Assembly: GCF_003544935.1 (NCBI RefSeq)
Contig: NZ_CP032098.1
Coordinates: 434,001 to 498,000 of the forward strand
Source of the DNA: Malaciobacter molluscorum LMG 25693
GTDB taxonomy: Bacteria > Campylobacterota > Campylobacteria > Campylobacterales > Arcobacteraceae
DNA: 64,000 bases
Direction of reading: 5' to 3'
The position numbers and the translations under genes are program-made. The first letter of the stretch is position 1, and each line of letters starts with the position of its first letter. The notes under the pieces are model-generated. The model saw only the letters and a program-made list of their open reading frames with translations. It was not told the DNA's origin and did no database searches. Positions 43,265-53,577 of the stretch are shown piece by piece.

Positions 43265-44627
43265 AGAAGTATTGAAAAGACTTAAAGCTTTATATATTGA
43301 AGATGATGATACCATAAGAAAAGAATTATCTGCACTATTATCTAACTTTTTTGGCAAAATATATATTGCCAAAGATGGAAAAGATGGATTAGAACAATAT
43401 TTAAAAAATAGTGATGATATTGATGTAATTATATCTGATATTAATATGCCATATTTAACTGGTATAGAAATGGTAAAAAAAATAAGAGAAATAAATAAAA
43501 AAGTACCTGTAATTTTTACTACTGCATATTCAGATAATCAATTTTTAGCTGATGCAATAAAATTAAAAGTTTATGAATATATTATAAAACCAATAGATAT
43601 TAGAAATTTATTAGTTGTGTTAAATGAACTTGCAACTATTTTATATCAAGAAGAATTGATAAATAAACAAACATTAGAATTAGAAAAATTTAAAGATGTA
43701 ATTGATACTAATAATATTGTAATTAAAACTGATGAAAATATGAATATAGTTTATGTAAATGAACTTTTTTGTAAAACTACAGAATTTTTAAAAGAAGAAT
43801 TAATAGGGAAAGAACTATCTTTTTTAAGGCATAATGATACAGATATAAAAATATATAAAGATATTTATGAAAGTGTAGAAGTTAATAAACAGTGGAAAGG
43901 TAGAATAAAAAATATTACAAAAGAGGGTGGATATTATGTAAGTGATACTTATATAATTACTACAACAAATGATAATAATCAAGTTACAGGTTCAATTTGT
44001 GTTCAAAATGATATAACAGATGAATTGAATAAAAAAAGAGAAATACAAAAAGCACTGATTAAAGATAAAGGTGATATTTTTATTAAAAGTAAAGCAGGTA
44101 GTGCTGAACAAACTGTAACTATTAATAATTTGAGATATGACATAGAAGAATTAAAAACTACAGTAAAAAAATTAAAAGCAGAAAGAGATAAATCTTTATA
44201 TAAAATAGATAATCTAAACAAAGAGAATAAAAAATTAAGAAGTGAATTAGGTTATCAAAAAAGTATAGAACAAAAAAATAAATTAGATAATGCATTTACT
44301 TTAAAAGCTAGTAAAGAAAATGTTGATCTCAAAATTCAAGTAAAAAAACTTAATGCAAAGATAGAAGATACGGTTGAGTTTTATGAAAAAAAATGTAAAC
44401 AGCTTGAAGTAAATGCACAAATGGAAATAGAAGATTTAGAACAAGAATTACATGATATAAAAACAAAACTTGGAAAAATTGATAATGCTGAGATGATGAC
44501 TCAAAAAATTGAGTATTGGAAAGAAAAAGCAAAAAGTGAATCAAAAAGAGCTGAAAAAATGGAAAAAGAGATTATGAAAAGTTCTGACAAGAGTCTAATG
44601 GATAAAATATTTTCTCTTACTAAATAA
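43251..44627 (+). CDS. REC-PAS-coiled-coil protein in chemotaxis operon
   Basis: A 458-residue cytoplasmic protein. The N-terminal REC domain (8-125) has D63 in IISDINMPYLTG and K112 in YIIKPIDI. A PAS domain follows (about 150-255; NIVIKTDENMNIVYVNELFC and GSICVQNDITDE). Residues about 260-445 are a long coiled coil (LRYDIEELKTTVKKLKAERD and similar). There is no kinase, GGDEF, EAL or DNA-binding domain, so the output would be through protein contacts. It overlaps the upstream REC gene by 14 bp. It could be a phosphorylation-controlled scaffold for the chemotaxis array or for polar structures. Confidence 0.88.
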   Translation: MAINKEVLKRLKALYIEDDDTIRKELSALLSNFFGKIYIAKDGKDGLEQYLKNSDDIDVIISDINMPYLTGIEMVKKIREINKKVPVIFTTAYSDNQFLADAIKLKVYEYIIKPIDIRNLLVVLNELATILYQEELINKQTLELEKFKDVIDTNNIVIKTDENMNIVYVNELFCKTTEFLKEELIGKELSFLRHNDTDIKIYKDIYESVEVNKQWKGRIKNITKEGGYYVSDTYIITTTNDNNQVTGSICVQNDITDELNKKREIQKALIKDKGDIFIKSKAGSAEQTVTINNLRYDIEELKTTVKKLKAERDKSLYKIDNLNKENKKLRSELGYQKSIEQKNKLDNAFTLKASKENVDLKIQVKKLNAKIEDTVEFYEKKCKQLEVNAQMEIEDLEQELHDIKTKLGKIDNAEMMTQKIEYWKEKAKSESKRAEKMEKEIMKSSDKSLMDKIFSLTK

Positions 44628-44650
44628 ATAGAGTAAAACTCTATTTATTT
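44622..44650. terminator. bidirectional terminator after the chemotaxis operon
   Basis: A perfect 13-bp stem (44622-44634 with 44638-44650) with loop AAA. It overlaps the end of the REC-PAS gene on the plus strand and the end of the cyclophilin gene on the minus strand. Confidence 0.75.
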
Positions 44651-45175
44651 AATTGTGATACTTATTATTTTTTGTTCAATTAAAGGTTTATTGCCTTGAT
44701 ATTTCCCTGATGTTGGTACATTTTCAATTTTTCTAACTACATCCATTCCTTTTTTTACATATCCAAAAATAGTGTGTTTCCCATTTAGCCAATATGTTGG
44801 TGCTGTTGTTATAAAAAATTGACTTCCATTTGTATTTGGTCCTTTATTTGCCATTGCTAAAATTCCTGCTTTATCAAATACAGCATTTGATGCGAATTCA
44901 TCTTTAAATGGTTTTTTCCAAATAGATTCACCACCTGCACCTGTTCCAGTTGGATCACCACCTTGAATCATAAAATTTTTTATAACTCTATGAAAAATAG
45001 TATTATTATAATAACCATTCTTAGCATGTGTAATAAAATTTTCAACGGCTTTAGGAGCTAAATCTTTTCTTAGCTCAACATCAATTTCTCCTTTTGATGT
45101 TTTAAGAACTGCAATAGGATTTGCAGCTTGTAACATAATTACTATAGAAGAAATAAGAATAAAAATCCTAAACAT
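44645..45175 (-). CDS. periplasmic cyclophilin-type peptidyl-prolyl isomerase
   Basis: A 176-residue protein with an N-terminal signal peptide (about 1-18, ending LQAA) and a complete cyclophilin domain. The catalytic-core motifs are IFHRVIKNFMIQGGDPTGTG (with the arginine of FHR), GSQFFITTAP and the WLNGKHTIFG loop. It catalyses cis-trans isomerisation of prolyl bonds, here probably in the periplasm during folding of exported proteins. It is a single gene, divergent from the ferredoxin gene by 130 bp. Confidence 0.93.
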   Translation of the reverse strand: MFRIFILISSIVIMLQAANPIAVLKTSKGEIDVELRKDLAPKAVENFITHAKNGYYNNTIFHRVIKNFMIQGGDPTGTGAGGESIWKKPFKDEFASNAVFDKAGILAMANKGPNTNGSQFFITTAPTYWLNGKHTIFGYVKKGMDVVRKIENVPTSGKYQGNKPLIEQKIISITIK

Positions 45176-45305
45176 AAAATTCCTTTTAATTTATTTTCAA
45201 AAATAGTATAATATTTATGATTTTAATTTATTATTAAAAATAAACATTTATAAGAATTTAATAAATGTTTGTTAAAATTCAAATTATAAAGTTATAAGGA
45301 TTTTT

Positions 45306-45668
45306 ATGGAAACTGCCACTATACCACAGCCTACATTTTATCTATTTAAATGTGAACAAAGTGCACCTTCTGGAATGTCTAAACCTGCATGTGTAAATGA
45401 ACAAACACAAGATTTGTATAATTATTTAACACAAGGTTTGATGCAAAAAGGTATAATGGGTCCAGTTCAAGCAATAAGAACTGCTTGTTTAGGAAGATGC
45501 CAGTTTGGACCAGTTATGTTGGTAGAACCAGGTCATTATATGTATTGCCATTTATCTAAGGAAAAAATAGATAAAATAATTGATAATCATATATTAAATA
45601 AAGAGCCTGTAATTGAGTATTTAATACCAGAACAATTTTGGGCAGAACCAATAAGTTTGGGAAAATAA
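45306..45668 (+). CDS. thioredoxin-like [2Fe-2S] ferredoxin
   Basis: A 120-residue protein with cysteines at 16 (LFKCEQ), 29 (PACVN), 61 and 65 (TACLGRC) and 81 (YMYCHL). The spacing C-x12-C ... C-x3-C is that of thioredoxin-fold [2Fe-2S] ferredoxins related to the NuoE-type cluster domain; the fifth cysteine is extra. GRCQFGPVMLVEPGHYMY is the usual second half of the fold. It would carry electrons in the cytoplasm; its partner is unknown. It is 12 bp upstream of panD, which does not need iron-sulfur chemistry, so the link is probably only transcriptional. Confidence 0.85.
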   Translation: METATIPQPTFYLFKCEQSAPSGMSKPACVNEQTQDLYNYLTQGLMQKGIMGPVQAIRTACLGRCQFGPVMLVEPGHYMYCHLSKEKIDKIIDNHILNKEPVIEYLIPEQFWAEPISLGK

Positions 45669-45680
45669 AGGGTTGAAAAA

Positions 45681-46064
45681 ATGACATTTGATATGTTGTA
45701 TAGTAAAATTCATAGAGCTACTGTTACTGATGCTAATTTGAACTATGTTGGTTCAATTACAATAGATGAAGAACTTATGGATGCAGCTAAGATTAGAGTT
45801 GGACAAAAAGTTGATATTGTAAATATTAATAATGGTGAAAGATTTGCTACTTATGTTATAAAAGGTAAAGCAGGTAGTAAAGATATGTGTCTAAATGGTG
45901 CGGCAGCTAGAAAAGTTGAAATTGGGGATAAAATTATTGTTATTTCATATGCTTCTTACAGTGAAGAAGAATTAAAAAACTATAAACCAACTGTTGTTCT
46001 TGTTGATGATAAGAATAATGTAGAAACAATTACTAATGAACTTGTAGGAAGTGATTATGTTTGA
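45681..46064 (+). CDS. panD: aspartate 1-decarboxylase PanD
   Basis: A 127-residue proenzyme that makes beta-alanine from aspartate for pantothenate and coenzyme A. The self-cleavage site is G24-S25 in NYVGSITID; cleavage generates the pyruvoyl group at S25. Other conserved parts are [15 protein letters not shown] at the N-terminus, the [11 protein letters not shown] strand and [14 protein letters not shown]. Length is normal. It overlaps ybaB by 8 bp. Confidence 0.96.
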   Translation: MTFDMLYSKIHRATVTDANLNYVGSITIDEELMDAAKIRVGQKVDIVNINNGERFATYVIKGKAGSKDMCLNGAAARKVEIGDKIIVISYASYSEEELKNYKPTVVLVDDKNNVETITNELVGSDYV

Positions 46065-46380
46065 TGGAATTGATTTAAGTAAATTAAATTTAAATGAAAT
46101 GATGAGCCAAGTACAAGAGATGGCTGAAAAAGCAAAAGAGGAAAACTCATCTAAAATCTTCACTGCAAAAGCAGGTGGAGGTATGGTTGAAATCTCTATA
46201 AATGGAAATAGTGAAGTTGTTGATTTACAAATAGATGATTCTTTAATGGATGATAAAGATTCATTACAAATTCTTCTAATCTCTTGCATGAATGATGTAA
46301 TAAAACAATCTGATGAAAATAAAAAAATGATGGCCATGAATATGATGGGTGGTATGGGCTCTTTTGGGCAAAAATCATAA
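46057..46380 (+). CDS. YbaB/EbfC-family nucleoid-associated protein
   Basis: The preferred ATG at 46057 ([12 protein letters not shown]) has GGAAG at the right distance; a GTG two codons upstream is possible. The 107-residue product has an N-terminal helix ([15 protein letters not shown]), the beta core [21 protein letters not shown], and a C-terminal helix, as in YbaB/EbfC dimers that bind DNA and shape the nucleoid. The C-terminus is methionine/glycine-rich. It overlaps panD by 8 bp and ispA by 1 bp. Confidence 0.9.
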   Translation: MFDGIDLSKLNLNEMMSQVQEMAEKAKEENSSKIFTAKAGGGMVEISINGNSEVVDLQIDDSLMDDKDSLQILLISCMNDVIKQSDENKKMMAMNMMGGMGSFGQKS

Positions 46381-47243
46381 TGACAAATTTATTAATAGAT
46401 TTTGAAGATTATTTATTTAATAATCTTCCCTCTTCAAAAACTTTTCACCCATATTTTGAATCTGCATTAAAAGATATGTTAAAAGCTGGAGGAAAAAGAT
46501 TTAGACCAATGCTTTTATTATCTGTAGTAAAATCAAAAAATAGACTTTTACTTCAAAACTCAATGCAAGTGGCATTAGGAATTGAATATTTGCATACATA
46601 TTCGTTAATTCATGATGATTTACCTGCAATGGATAATGCTAATTTAAGAAGAGGTTTTCAAACACTGCATAAAAAGTATGATGAAGTAACTGCAATTTTA
46701 GTTGGAGATGCTTTAAATACTCATAGTTTTAATTTAATTGCTAATTCATCTTTAAGTAGTGATATTAAAGTACAATTAATTAAAACATTGTCAAATGATG
46801 GTGGGATAGATGGAATGATTATTGGTCAAGCAATTGATTGTTATTTTGAAAATCAATTATTAAAATTAGATCAATTAGAATTTTTGCATATTCATAAAAC
46901 TGCAAAATTAATTGCTGCATCTTTAAAAATGGGAGCAATTATAGCTCAATATGATATTGAACTTCAAGATAAATTATATAATTTTGGAATTGATATTGGT
47001 TTATTATTTCAAATCCAAGATGATATTATTGATGAGACTCAAAGTGAAGAAGAAGCAGGAAAAACTACTCATAATGATGAGACTAAAAACTCATTTGTAA
47101 ACTTACTTGGATTACAAGGTGCTATTGATTCAGCTGATAAATTGGCAAAGAAATGCGAAGAAGAATTGAACATATTTAATAATTCTTTAAAACAATCATT
47201 AGAAGAATTACTTTTAAAATATTTACACAGACATAAAAAATAA
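46380..47243 (+). CDS. ispA: polyprenyl (farnesyl/geranyl) diphosphate synthase
   Basis: A 287-residue trans-prenyltransferase. The first aspartate-rich motif is DDLPAMD (D79, D80, D85), with the inserted residues typical of bacterial farnesyl diphosphate synthases, followed by LRRGFQTLHKKYDE. The second is DDIID in IQDDIIDETQSEEEAGK. LKAGGKRFRPMLLL is the substrate-binding start. It condenses IPP with DMAPP/GPP to make C15 (possibly C10-C20) precursors of undecaprenyl phosphate and quinones. The start overlaps the ybaB stop by one base. Confidence 0.92.
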   Translation: MTNLLIDFEDYLFNNLPSSKTFHPYFESALKDMLKAGGKRFRPMLLLSVVKSKNRLLLQNSMQVALGIEYLHTYSLIHDDLPAMDNANLRRGFQTLHKKYDEVTAILVGDALNTHSFNLIANSSLSSDIKVQLIKTLSNDGGIDGMIIGQAIDCYFENQLLKLDQLEFLHIHKTAKLIAASLKMGAIIAQYDIELQDKLYNFGIDIGLLFQIQDDIIDETQSEEEAGKTTHNDETKNSFVNLLGLQGAIDSADKLAKKCEEELNIFNNSLKQSLEELLLKYLHRHKK

Positions 47244-47274
47244 TAAAACTTTTAGTCAAATTAACTCAAAGTAC

Positions 47275-47303
47275 TTGACAAAAAATAAAAAATTTTATAA
47301 AAT
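47275..47303 (+). promoter_or_regulatory. sigma-70 promoter of groESL
   Basis: A perfect -35 TTGACA (47275-47280) is separated by 17 bp from TAAAAT (47298-47303), one mismatch from TATAAT. This is the strongest consensus promoter in the window. Transcription would start inside the CIRCE element just downstream. Confidence 0.85.
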
Positions 47304-47330
47304 TTAGCACTCAAAAAATTAGAGTGCTAA
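47304..47330 (+). promoter_or_regulatory. CIRCE operator (HrcA binding site) of groESL
   Basis: TTAGCACTC (47304-47312), nine bases, GAGTGCTAA (47322-47330): an exact match to the CIRCE inverted repeat bound by the heat-shock repressor HrcA. It begins directly after the -10 box, so bound HrcA would block initiation. Confidence 0.96.
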
Positions 47331-47362
47331 TTTAATTTTTAAACTTGATAGGAGATACTATA

Positions 47363-47620
47363 ATGAATTTTAAACCACTAGGAGAAAGAGTTCTAGTAAA
47401 AAGAACTGAAGTTGAAAATAAAACTGCAAGTGGAATTTATATTCCTGACAATGCAAAAGAGAAACCACACACTGCAATAGTTAAAGCAGTAGGTTCAAAA
47501 GTTGAAGAGATAAAAGTGGGTGATACTGTAGTATTCGAACAATTCAGAGGAACAGAATTTAATTTAGAAGGTGAAGAATACTTAGTTTTAAATGTTGAAA
47601 ATATTATTGGAGTTATGTAA
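47363..47620 (+). CDS. groS: co-chaperonin GroES
   Basis: An 85-residue co-chaperonin lid protein. The ATG at 47363 after GGAG gives the standard MNFKPLGERVLVKR start; an in-frame TTG six codons earlier (47345) is not needed. The mobile loop is EVENKTASGIYIPDN, and VKVGDTV-type and EYLVLNVENIIGVM segments complete the fold. It is under a perfect CIRCE operator and sigma-70 promoter and is followed after 58 bp by groEL. Confidence 0.98.
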   Translation: MNFKPLGERVLVKRTEVENKTASGIYIPDNAKEKPHTAIVKAVGSKVEEIKVGDTVVFEQFRGTEFNLEGEEYLVLNVENIIGVM

Positions 47621-47678
47621 TATTGGTTAATTCAATATTATTAACACTTTTTAAATAAAAAATAAAAAAGGAAAATAG

Positions 47679-49313
<1,635 letters not shown>

Positions 49314-49340
49314 CAAATTTAATTTGTTTAATTATATTTT

Positions 49341-49361
49341 CGTACTCCTTTTTGGAGTACG
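49341..49361 (+). terminator. intrinsic terminator of groESL
   Basis: An 8-bp GC-containing stem CGTACTCC/GGAGTACG around five Ts, followed by ATTTTT, 27 bp after the groEL stop. Confidence 0.85.
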
Positions 49362-49686
49362 ATTTTTACTTAACTATATTTTTATAAAAATATAATAATT
49401 TATAGTTGGTCTATACTCATCTAAACAACTTATATTTATTAAATAATTTAAACTTCTAACTTTTTGAGACATAACTAATAAAAAAATGAAATATTATGTC
49501 AAATTAATATTTATTTGTACAAATTTACTACAAAAAAAATATAAATATATTAATACTTAATTATTATTTAATAGTGTTAAACTATTATCTTATGTCTTAA
49601 ATATATTTGTGTAAATATTATTAAATTTAAAAAAAAACTATAATTTAGTTTAATATATATAAAAAACTCATATTTTTCTGCTAAAC

Positions 49687-49692
49687 TATAAT
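49687..49692 (+). promoter_or_regulatory. -10 box before the chemoreceptor gene
   Basis: TATAAT lies 30 bp before the mcp ATG, preceded by a T-rich stretch as in Campylobacterota promoters. The remaining gap 49362-49686 is over 80% A+T and holds only a small palindrome (AAACTA/TAGTTT at 49635-49651); I see no gene in it. Confidence 0.5.
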
Positions 49693-49716
49693 AGATATAT
49701 TTAAGGGGAGTTTATT

Positions 49717-51804
49717 ATGAGTATTAAGAATAAAATAATTGGATCATTTTCTATATTGATTGTTGTTTTGATTTTATCTAATATTTATGTTGGATACAAC
49801 ATTGATAGCATTAAAACAAATGTTACTAATTTGGTTCACAAAGATTTTAAAGGAATAGATTCTTTACTTGAAGGGGATAGAGATTCATATCAATCAAGTG
49901 TTGCTTTATCACAAATGATAAATTATGGACTTACTTTTTTACTTGAAGCGGATAGAGATTCAATTCAATCAAATGTATATGTTTCAATAATAATTAATAA
50001 AAAAGATGAACAAGAAATGGATAAGCTTATTAAAAGTGCTACCTCTAATCTACAACAAGTAAAAGATAGATTTGATAAATTTAAAAAACTTCTTTTCCCT
50101 GAAATGCAAGATAAAAAAGAGAAATTTGATAACTTCTATAAGTTATATTCAAAAATAAAAAGTGATACAGAGAATCTTTTAGGTATGATAGAAGAAAAGA
50201 AATTTAAAGAAGCTAAAAAGTATTATTTCGAACATTATTTAAATGATTATAATGTAATGCGGGGAGTTCTAGATTCTTTTACAGAGGATACATATAAAGT
50301 AATAGCAAAAAATCAAATTAATACAGATAGCGCAATAGCTTCATCTCTTACTACTTTTATTATAGTATCAGTTTTTAGTATTTTAGTTGCAATATTTTTC
50401 TCTTTTTATTTAAGTAGAGTAATTAAAGTTAGAATAAGTGATTTTAATAAAGGATTATTAGGCTTTTTCTCATATTTAAATAATGAAACTTCAGATGTTA
50501 AACTATTGAGTACAAAAGAAAATGATGAAATAGCAAAATTATCAGAAATTGTAAATGAAAATATAGAAAATACTAAAACTCTACTAGAAAAAGATACAGC
50601 TATAATAAATGATGTTAAGCGTGTAGTTGAAGAAGTAAAAAGTGGTAATTTAGATAATAAAGTAAACCTATCAACTCATAATAAAGGTTTAGAAGAATTA
50701 AAAACTAGTTTAAATGAGATGTTAGATTCAATGTCAAAAGCAATATCAAATGATTTAAATAAAATAAAAATTGCATTAGAAGAGTTCCAAAAATTAAATT
50801 TTACTCATAGAATAGAAAATGCAACAGGTGGGACTGTTGATGGATTAAATGATCTTGCAAATATTATTAATGATATGCTTGTAAATAATAAGACAAATGG
50901 TATAACTTTACAAAATAGCGCTACAACTTTACTTGAAAATGTAGATATATTAAGTAAATCATCAAATGAAGCAGCAGCAAGTTTAGAAGAAACTGCAGCA
51001 GCTATTGAACAAATCACTTCAAATATTAGACATAATACTGAGAATGTTGTAAAAATGGCAAGTAATGCAAATGAACTTAAATCTTCTGCAAATGAAGGTG
51101 AAAACTTAGCTACACAAACTACAAAAGCTATGGATGCAATAAATGAACAAACACAAGCCATTGCAGAAGCAATAACAGTAATTGATCAAATAGCATTCCA
51201 AACAAATATTTTAAGTTTAAATGCAGCAGTAGAAGCAGCAACAGCTGGTGAAGCAGGAAAAGGATTTGCTGTAGTTGCACAAGAAGTAAGAAACCTAGCT
51301 TCAAGAAGTGCAGAAGCAGCAAAAGAGATTAAAGATCTTGTAGAAAATGCAACATCAAAAGCAAATGATGGTAAAAATATATCAGATAAAATGATAACTG
51401 GCTACTCTAGTTTAAATAAAAATATATCTTTAACTTTAGATTTAATTGGTGATGTTGAAACTGCAAGTAAAGAGCAGCAAACAGGAATTAGTCAAATTAA
51501 TGATACAGTTAATATGTTAGATAGACAAACACAACAAAATGCATCAGTAGCAAGTGAGACAAAAACAATCGCAGATGAAACTTCAAAAATAGCAAATGAT
51601 ATTGTAAAAGATGCAAATGAGAAAAACTTTATTGGAAAAGATGATATAGATAAAAATAAAAGAAAAATTCAATCATCTTCTGTAAGTAAAAGTAAACCTT
51701 CTTTGAATACAAAACAAAGTGAACCTATAAAATCACAAAAAGTAGATACAAAATCAAAAACAATTAAAGATACTTCAAGTGATGATGAATGGGAGAGTTT
51801 TTAA
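49717..51804 (+). CDS. methyl-accepting chemotaxis protein with C-terminal WESF tether
   Basis: A 695-residue transmembrane chemoreceptor. TM1 is at about 8-27, a helical periplasmic sensor at about 28-205, TM2 at about 206-228, followed by HAMP and linker regions and a signalling domain with the hairpin tip [20 protein letters not shown] and [19 protein letters not shown]. In the sensor the motif [11 protein letters not shown] (about 49-59) is repeated as [11 protein letters not shown] about 26 residues later. The C-terminus is a flexible Ser/Lys-rich linker ending DEWESF, similar to the NWETF/NWESF pentapeptide that docks CheR and CheB. The ligand is unknown. A strong AGGGGAG ribosome site precedes the ATG. 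It is a single gene. Confidence 0.94.
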   Translation: MSIKNKIIGSFSILIVVLILSNIYVGYNIDSIKTNVTNLVHKDFKGIDSLLEGDRDSYQSSVALSQMINYGLTFLLEADRDSIQSNVYVSIIINKKDEQEMDKLIKSATSNLQQVKDRFDKFKKLLFPEMQDKKEKFDNFYKLYSKIKSDTENLLGMIEEKKFKEAKKYYFEHYLNDYNVMRGVLDSFTEDTYKVIAKNQINTDSAIASSLTTFIIVSVFSILVAIFFSFYLSRVIKVRISDFNKGLLGFFSYLNNETSDVKLLSTKENDEIAKLSEIVNENIENTKTLLEKDTAIINDVKRVVEEVKSGNLDNKVNLSTHNKGLEELKTSLNEMLDSMSKAISNDLNKIKIALEEFQKLNFTHRIENATGGTVDGLNDLANIINDMLVNNKTNGITLQNSATTLLENVDILSKSSNEAAASLEETAAAIEQITSNIRHNTENVVKMASNANELKSSANEGENLATQTTKAMDAINEQTQAIAEAITVIDQIAFQTNILSLNAAVEAATAGEAGKGFAVVAQEVRNLASRSAEAAKEIKDLVENATSKANDGKNISDKMITGYSSLNKNISLTLDLIGDVETASKEQQTGISQINDTVNMLDRQTQQNASVASETKTIADETSKIANDIVKDANEKNFIGKDDIDKNKRKIQSSSVSKSKPSLNTKQSEPIKSQKVDTKSKTIKDTSSDDEWESF

Positions 51805-51808
51805 GAAA

Positions 51809-51983
51809 TAAAAAAAGGTGAAGATTTCAAACCTTCACCTTTTCTAATGTTAGAAATAAAATAATTTTATTCCCCAAGTCTTTACTATTGACTTATGTTA
51901 TTTTTTGTTTGTAACAGTGCTAAGATATTCTTTTAAATTATCTATTTAAAACTCCTATTTTTAAAACCTCCGTTACATTGGAT
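51809..51983 (-). ncRNA. candidate small RNA, about 175 nt
   Basis: In the 259-bp gap after mcp, the minus strand shows -35 TTTACA (52014-52019), 18 bp, -10 TATACT (51990-51995), and about 170 bp later a perfect 11-bp terminator stem followed by seven Ts. Between them are a TGTAAC/GTTACA closing stem, an AAGTC/GACTT hairpin and three GGA-type motifs (CGGAGG, TAGGAG, GGGGAA). No ORF with a ribosome site fits. It could instead be the long 3' UTR of the minus-strand gene upstream. It matches no RNA family that I can recognise. Confidence 0.35.
51813..51843. terminator. bidirectional terminator after mcp
   Basis: An 11-bp perfect stem (51813-51823 with 51833-51843) with a 9-nt loop, 8 bp past the mcp stop. 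On the minus strand it is followed by TTTTTTT, making that direction the stronger terminator; on the plus strand the tail is only the Ts of the stem. Confidence 0.8.
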
Positions 51984-52063
51984 AAGATAAGTATAGCACT
52001 TTATCAACTTAAATGTAAATTAAATTTGTAATATAAAATAATAAATTTATAAAATAAAAATAA

Positions 52064-52675
52064 TTAAATATTGTAATAAGTATCTATATTTTTAAGTGAT
52101 TTTATTTGAAGCTCTATATAGTAGTCATTTAGGTTGTTTTTGAAACTATAAAATTGAACATTATTTAGAAAAATAATAGGTTTCAGATTATTTTTTTTAT
52201 TAAATTTATCAAAATAAAAATGCATTTTTATATATTTTTCCTGATAATTGTGAAAATCATAATTATTAAAATTGTTTTTAATTTGTCCATCTTCTACAAT
52301 TTTTAAGCCATTATTTGAATTAAGAGCTGGGCAAGATTTATCAATATAAATAGAATTGTCTAAGTGTGCACTTAATGGGTAGTTTTTACAAATTGATGGT
52401 CTTTTTTCATAAATTGTACATTTAAAATCTTTATTATATTTACAAAGGGATTTTCCATTTGTTAATAATATTACAGGTTTTAAAAAATTCAATTCTCCAT
52501 AAATAAATAGAATTGGAAAGATTTCATAAACTTTTTCAAAATCTTCTAAAGTTATTTGCGCAAATAAAGATCCGAATCTCCCATCACAACATTTTGCTTC
52601 ACATCCTTCACAAGAATTAAAATAAAAAGTATCAGATTTTATCTTTTCAAAAGTTTTCATATAAAGTTTTATCAT
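52064..52675 (-). CDS. YkgJ-family cysteine-cluster protein
   Basis: A 203-residue protein with cysteines at 22, 25, 29 and 30 (SCEGCEAKCC) and 78, 86 and 96 (SLCKY, FKCTIY, SICKNYP), the zinc/iron-chelating pattern of the YkgJ (UPF0153) family. RPSICKNYPLSAH is the usual third motif. The C-terminal 90 residues are aromatic- and asparagine-rich and less conserved. The biochemical role of the family is not established. It is divergent from suhB by 60 bp. Confidence 0.85.
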   Translation of the reverse strand: MIKLYMKTFEKIKSDTFYFNSCEGCEAKCCDGRFGSLFAQITLEDFEKVYEIFPILFIYGELNFLKPVILLTNGKSLCKYNKDFKCTIYEKRPSICKNYPLSAHLDNSIYIDKSCPALNSNNGLKIVEDGQIKNNFNNYDFHNYQEKYIKMHFYFDKFNKKNNLKPIIFLNNVQFYSFKNNLNDYYIELQIKSLKNIDTYYNI

Positions 52676-52735
52676 AATTTGTTTTATTTTTTTATAAATT
52701 ATCTTCGATAAAATATAAAAAAATTAGGAAATTTA

Positions 52736-53509
52736 ATGAAAAAAAGATTAATTAAAATTATAAAAGAAGCTTCTAAAATATTAGTTAAGGGATATCACAA
52801 AGATAAAGAAGTTCAATTTAAAGCAAAAAAAGACCTTGTAACCAAATATGATGTTGCAGTTGAAAACTATTTAAAAAAAGAGTTTTCTAAATATTTTAAA
52901 GAGTTTAATATTATTGCAGAAGAATCAGATAATAAAGATTTAATATTTGAAAATTCAATTATCATTGATCCAATTGATGGAACTACAAATTTTGTAAATG
53001 GTGTTCCTCATACTGCAATTTCTGTAGGAGTTTATAAAAATAAAAAACCTTTTATTGGTATTGTTTACAATCCAATTTTAGATGAATTGTATTATGCAAA
53101 AGTTAATAAAGGTGCATATTTAAATGGTAAAAGAATATCTGTTTCTAAAGAAAAAGATTTTCAAAAGTCTTTAATTGCTACTGGTTTTCCTTATTCAAAT
53201 GGGAGTTGCCAAGATGATCTAAATATAGTAATAAAACAGATGAAAAATATATTACCAAATTGTCAAGATATAAGAAGATTAGGTTCTGCTGCACTTGATT
53301 TATGCTATATTGCAAGAGGAACTTATGAAGGTTATTATGAAATGAATTTAAAAGCATGGGATGTAAGTGCTGGAATTATTATCTTAAGTGAGGCTGGTGG
53401 AAAGGTAACAAATGAAAAAGGTAATAAATATAAACTATTTGAAGATAAATATATAATAGCTTCTAATAAAAAAATACATAAATTTTTTATTGAACAGTTA
53501 AATAAGTAG
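52736..53509 (+). CDS. suhB: inositol monophosphatase family protein SuhB-like
   Basis: A 257-residue Mg-dependent phosphatase. Metal ligands are E62/E63 in IAEESD, D78 and D81 in IDPIDGTTNFVNG, and the later AWDVSAG (about 208-214). It can hydrolyse inositol phosphates or related sugar phosphates; E. coli SuhB also assists rRNA transcription. As I remember, it lies near accD in C. jejuni; here glmS and metK come between. AGGAA precedes the ATG. Confidence 0.9.
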   Translation: MKKRLIKIIKEASKILVKGYHKDKEVQFKAKKDLVTKYDVAVENYLKKEFSKYFKEFNIIAEESDNKDLIFENSIIIDPIDGTTNFVNGVPHTAISVGVYKNKKPFIGIVYNPILDELYYAKVNKGAYLNGKRISVSKEKDFQKSLIATGFPYSNGSCQDDLNIVIKQMKNILPNCQDIRRLGSAALDLCYIARGTYEGYYEMNLKAWDVSAGIIILSEAGGKVTNEKGNKYKLFEDKYIIASNKKIHKFFIEQLNK

Positions 53510-53577
53510 TAAAAGAAGTTTTTTAACATAATTTGAGTAAAATATCAGCTTCAATCTAAAAATAAGGTCAATAATTA

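Noticed and set aside
47345-47362. TTG start for groES at 47345
   Set aside because: It adds six residues not found in GroES, and the GGAG site fits ATG 47363.
49362-49716. Possible hidden gene in the gap between groEL and the chemoreceptor
   Set aside because: All frames are broken by stops, over 80% A+T, with only a -10 box and a short palindrome.
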